Below, in pieces: positions 61,101 through 64,000 of a stretch of DNA of 64,000 nucleotides. How positions within the stretch are numbered: position 1 is the first letter of the stretch; each line of letters begins with the position of its first letter. Both the position numbers and the translations under genes were made by a program. A model generated the notes under the pieces. That model was not told the origin of the DNA. It made no database searches and saw nothing but the letters and a program-made list of their open reading frames with translations. The DNA is from Varroa destructor (taxonomy: Eukaryota > Arthropoda > Arachnida > Mesostigmata > Varroidae), in NCBI RefSeq assembly GCF_002443255.2, contig NW_019211459.1:18820253-18884252 (forward strand), in the 5' to 3' direction.

Positions 61101-64000
61101 GTACCATCTGTTATAATGTCGAGTTTGTTGTGTGGTATCCACATGAGACCAAAAAAAAAGCCAGACGATATACTAAACCAATCCTCAACAGGTTCTAGGA
61201 TGATATCGTCATCAGTTGGCAGTTGCAACTTCTTGGATTCGATGAAATCTTGATGAAAACATGCTCCCCTAAAACGCACTAACTAAGTTGCCCAATGAAT
61301 CTAGCGGCGATTGTTGCCAGCAGTGGGCATTTCAGGCGTTTTTTGGTTACGGGTCAATCCTGACATAGTGCGCAGTTGATGGTGACGTGAGATGCCGCCA
61401 CACAGTGGCCATGAATAATGGCAACAATTGTACTGGCAGCGGTAATCAGCTTTTGTAGCTCTATTTTGTTACAGAATAGCTGCAGCTGTAGTTGTTGCTG
61501 TGGCTGCAGCTGCAGCAGAAGCAACTGTGATTAAAGATGGAAACCAGAGCATGAAAGGGAAGTTGCTTGTCGACGATTGTGGCTATTTGGTCGCTGGAGG
61601 ACGGCATGCCACTTGTTCATTCTTCAGGAAGAGTGATTTCACTCCAGGTAAACGCTGCTACTGCCGCCGCGATTATTTTTGTGATCGAGTCGGTAACGTT
61701 GCAACATGGAACGTGCAAAAAAATAAGAGAAGTCGTAACAGAAGCGCCACCTATAAGGGTATGATCACTGAGGGGAAGGGGGGAGGAGGCTGGTAGAAGC
61801 AACAGACGACGGGAGAAAACTTTACCAGTTGGTCGGTTTGGGTCTGTTTGTAAGCCGTTCAGTGGGCTACGTTGAAGTTGGTTTGGGTCTGTGTGTAAAC
61901 CATTCAATGGGCTACGTTGAAGTTGCCACTGGCGAACACAGCATCTGCTACTACTATATTCCTATTGCTTCGTCCTACTTCTTCGATGGGAGGCTGTAGT
62001 TCCTACCGTTTTTGTTTCGTGTGTCTGTATGTGTGGTGCTAAGTATAGCGCAATATAGGTTGGAAAATAGCAGTGGCGGCTGAAGCACTGGCCAGCTTTA
62101 CCGACGCCATGCCAATGCTGTCACTACAAAGATGTAGCTTGTTGCTACAACTAATGTAACTATAGCAACGTAATTATCATTTCGATATGACTGCTATTTA
62201 CTGCATGAACGTTTTTCTATGACGATTCAGACGTCAGCTGCCTCCATAGTTTCATGCATAGGCGTGATAAACGCAATTGTGCTAGTAAAGCTGAAAGTAA
62301 ACACTCTGCGTTATCAAAGTTCTGCACAAACGGCAACTTCGACGACAAGCGAAAAACAGCGCAAGAAGTGTTTAAGACGCATAATATTAATGAGCATTTA
62401 CAGCTGTTGTTTATCCATGTCCATTGCGGACATCGCTTCGAACTAACGGGCCCGTTTGATCATTTGTTCGTTTTGTTATTGACTCTTCTACTCCTTCGTT
62501 TAGTCATCCGTTCGCTGACCCCATCTGCGTCTCGTATACTTTTCTAATCGACGAAGCGGATCTGTTTTGTCGACATATCGAAGTTACGAACACGTCAAGT
62601 GTTGCCTATTAGCTTTAAGCAGGCTCCACCTGTCAGGGAAAGGAGTTACCATAGGTATGTGGACTGAACCGTCTTGTCCCGCCTCTTTGTAAAAAATTGT
62701 AATTGAAATCTTGAGATTTTTTTAGTCCGACTCCGATTTTCTTCGATTTTCTTCATGTCCCGATTGTTGAAATTTAGAGAGATCAGTAGTTTGCGCACGG
62801 CAAAATTAACTTATTGTTGCCAAAGGGCGTTTGATTAAGAAATCTCAATAACCTAAGTTATGGTCTCCGCGGGTTAAAAGACAGGTTCCTCCTGGAGACA
62901 AACAATGCTACTGACTAAATATAAAATCCGAAATATAGCATGGTTAAGACTGGTTTCTTTTAAGCGAAATCGTAGTGTTTATTTTGCATTTCCCGTTTCT
63001 TGGACTTTTGAATTTGTTTAGCGGAGCGCGTCCGCGGCACGGTGAAATGGTTCAACGTGAAGAACGGCTATGGCTTCATCAATCGAAGCGATACCAAGGA
63101 GGACATCTTCGTCCACCAGACGGCCATCATGAAGAACAATCCGCAAAAGGCAGTTCGCTCTGTGGGCGAAGGTGAAGATGTAGAATTCGATGTTGTCCTC
63201 GGAGAAAAGGGCAACGAGGCATCAAATGTTACTGGACCGGACGGTGCCCCGGTCCAGGGCAGTCCGTACGCGGCTAATCGTCGCAGTGGCGGAGGTAACG
63301 GTGGTGGGGGACAGGGCTTCCGTGGCGGCCAGGGCGGAAGATACTCGCAAAGGCGTCGAGGTCCGCCAAGGGATCGACGGGGCCAGGGCAAAGGTGATGA
63401 CAAAGAAGAAGGCTACGAAGACGACGACGGTGGCGACCGACAGTCTGCGCCTAACCGTCGCTCTGGCGGAACCCGTGGCGGACGCGGAGGCGGTGGAGGC
63501 CGTGGTGGTTTCCGCTCTAGCGGCATGAGGCCCGTTCCACGAAGGCGACGTGATGATGATGATGGCGAAGGCGACGCGCCGCGAAGGTAATGTGCTGCAG
63601 CTGTTAAGTTTCTTGCCATTTATTGTCGGTACGTTTGATTTAGCTTTTGTAGCTACATTTCCTATTATATGGTCGTGATATTGATATAACATTTAGCCGT
63701 AACTCGCATGAAGTCATATTCTTAGCATGAATCGTCTCACTTCTCCGCCTCCTTTTCTCTTAAGATAACCTTACTGCGGTCACTAATGTTTGAGCTTCAG
63801 ACCACATCTGCAATTGATATTTTTATGATCACTGGAATTGTTGTGATACCCGCGGAAACTGTTAATTTCGCACCATCAAATAATCCCGGCAAATGATTAC
63901 AGGGATGGTGGCGGCCGCGGAGGCGCTCGTCGTGGTGGCGGCGGGGGTGGCTATGGAAGTGGCGGCGGCGGCGGCTACGGAGGTGGCGGTCGCGGCGGTG
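57668..64000 (+). CDS. Y-box cold-shock RNA/DNA-binding protein, 3' end beyond window
   Basis: Three exons: 57668-57755, 63022-63586, and 63903 to beyond 64000. Phases agree at both joins. The start is [19 protein letters not shown]. Residues about 32-105 are a cold-shock domain: [18 protein letters not shown] with the RNP1 motif, DIFVHQTAI with RNP2, then [16 protein letters not shown]. After GSPYAANRR comes a Gly/Arg-rich tail with alternating basic RGG/RRGPP and acidic ([10 protein letters not shown]) islands, typical of YBX1 and fly ypsilon schachtel. The third exon continues as GGY/GGR repeats and is cut by the window edge. These proteins coat mRNA, control its translation and storage in the cytoplasm, and also enter the nucleus. 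Family identity is certain; the exact paralogue is not. Confidence 0.96.
58115..58149. repeat. (TA)n microsatellite
   Basis: About 17 TA units in intron 1 of the Y-box gene. Confidence 0.95.
61037..61279 (-). CDS. Unassigned 80-codon ORF antisense in Y-box intron 1
   Basis: ATG-to-TAG frame with normal amino-acid composition and no low complexity: [59 protein letters not shown] acceptor-like site overlaps the start, so it could instead be an exon. The plus frame is also partly open (61059-61253). No family recognised, and no partner exon found. It may be a fossil insertion or chance. Confidence 0.3.
   Translation of the reverse strand: MRFRGACFHQDFIESKKLQLPTDDDIILEPVEDWFSISSGFFFGLMWIPHNKLDIITDGTMKFPRVTNWGRPNTSFFDTM
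61835..61924 (+). repeat. 45-bp tandem duplication
   Basis: A unit starting GGTTTGGGTCTG and ending CTACGTTGAAGTT occurs at 61835-61879 and 61880-61924 with four or five differences, inside intron 1 of the Y-box gene. Confidence 0.93.

Larger units (their letters stand above)
57756..63021 (+). other. Intron 1 of the Y-box gene
   Basis: A 5.3 kb intron between the short N-terminal exon and the cold-shock exon. It contains a TA microsatellite (58115-58149), a GC-rich central part (58850-62200) with CTG/GCT-rich stretches, a 45-bp tandem duplication (61835-61924) and a minus-strand ORF (61037-61279). The GC-rich part could hold an alternative promoter, but no alternative first exon was recognised. 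Confidence 0.6.

Noticed and set aside
63222..63692. 156-codon minus-strand ORF and plus-strand ORFs in other frames (63068-63403, 63190-63528)
   Set aside because: Shadows of the Gly/Arg-rich Y-box tail; the cold-shock domain fixes the true frame.
1..64000. CRISPR arrays, bacterial operons, prophage or insertion sequences
   Set aside because: None seen; introns, the tRNA without CCA, and mariner relics show a eukaryotic nuclear genome.

Overview
This is a 64 kb piece of an animal nuclear genome: moderately AT-rich, with spliced genes (GT-AG introns, one of about 6.5 kb), a eukaryotic tRNA gene, many microsatellites and decayed mariner transposons. The protein families and compact exons fit an arthropod. 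A mite or tick is my best guess, but it is an inference from protein flavour only; nothing in the window fixes the species.

Layout. 1-3.2 kb (+): 3' part of an unrecognised, mostly helical protein. 11.0-11.6 kb (+): an intronless gene for a divergent H4-like histone with a long basic N-terminal extension, followed by a cluster of short direct duplications. 13.4-27.7 kb (-): a complete 14-coding-exon SEC14-like lipid-binding protein (CRAL-TRIO plus GOLD), with unexplained coding-like fragments in its first intron. 27.7-38.1 kb: no firm gene; GC-rich and trinucleotide-rich stretches, and a decayed mariner on the minus strand. 38.1-40.4 kb (+): five exons of a multi-CUB protein resembling suppressor-of-lurcher/SOL-1. 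42.6-43.4 kb (+): a second decayed mariner. 44.6-52.4 kb (-): a PHF20/MBD-R2-type chromatin reader (Tudor, C2H2 zinc finger, PHD finger). 53.2 kb (+): tRNA-Arg(TCG). 57.7-64 kb (+): a Y-box cold-shock RNA-binding protein, running off the right end.

Exon joins were accepted only where both splice sites and the reading phase agree. All SEC14-like, PHF20-like, CUB and Y-box joins listed pass this test. The genes do not form a pathway; this is an ordinary chromosome segment of independent genes. The PHF20-like and Y-box genes lie head to head across a GC-rich, trinucleotide-rich interval. The item most likely to be new is the H4-like histone: it has the H4 core signature, but none of the canonical H4 N-terminal tail or C-terminal end, and carries about 118 extra residues.
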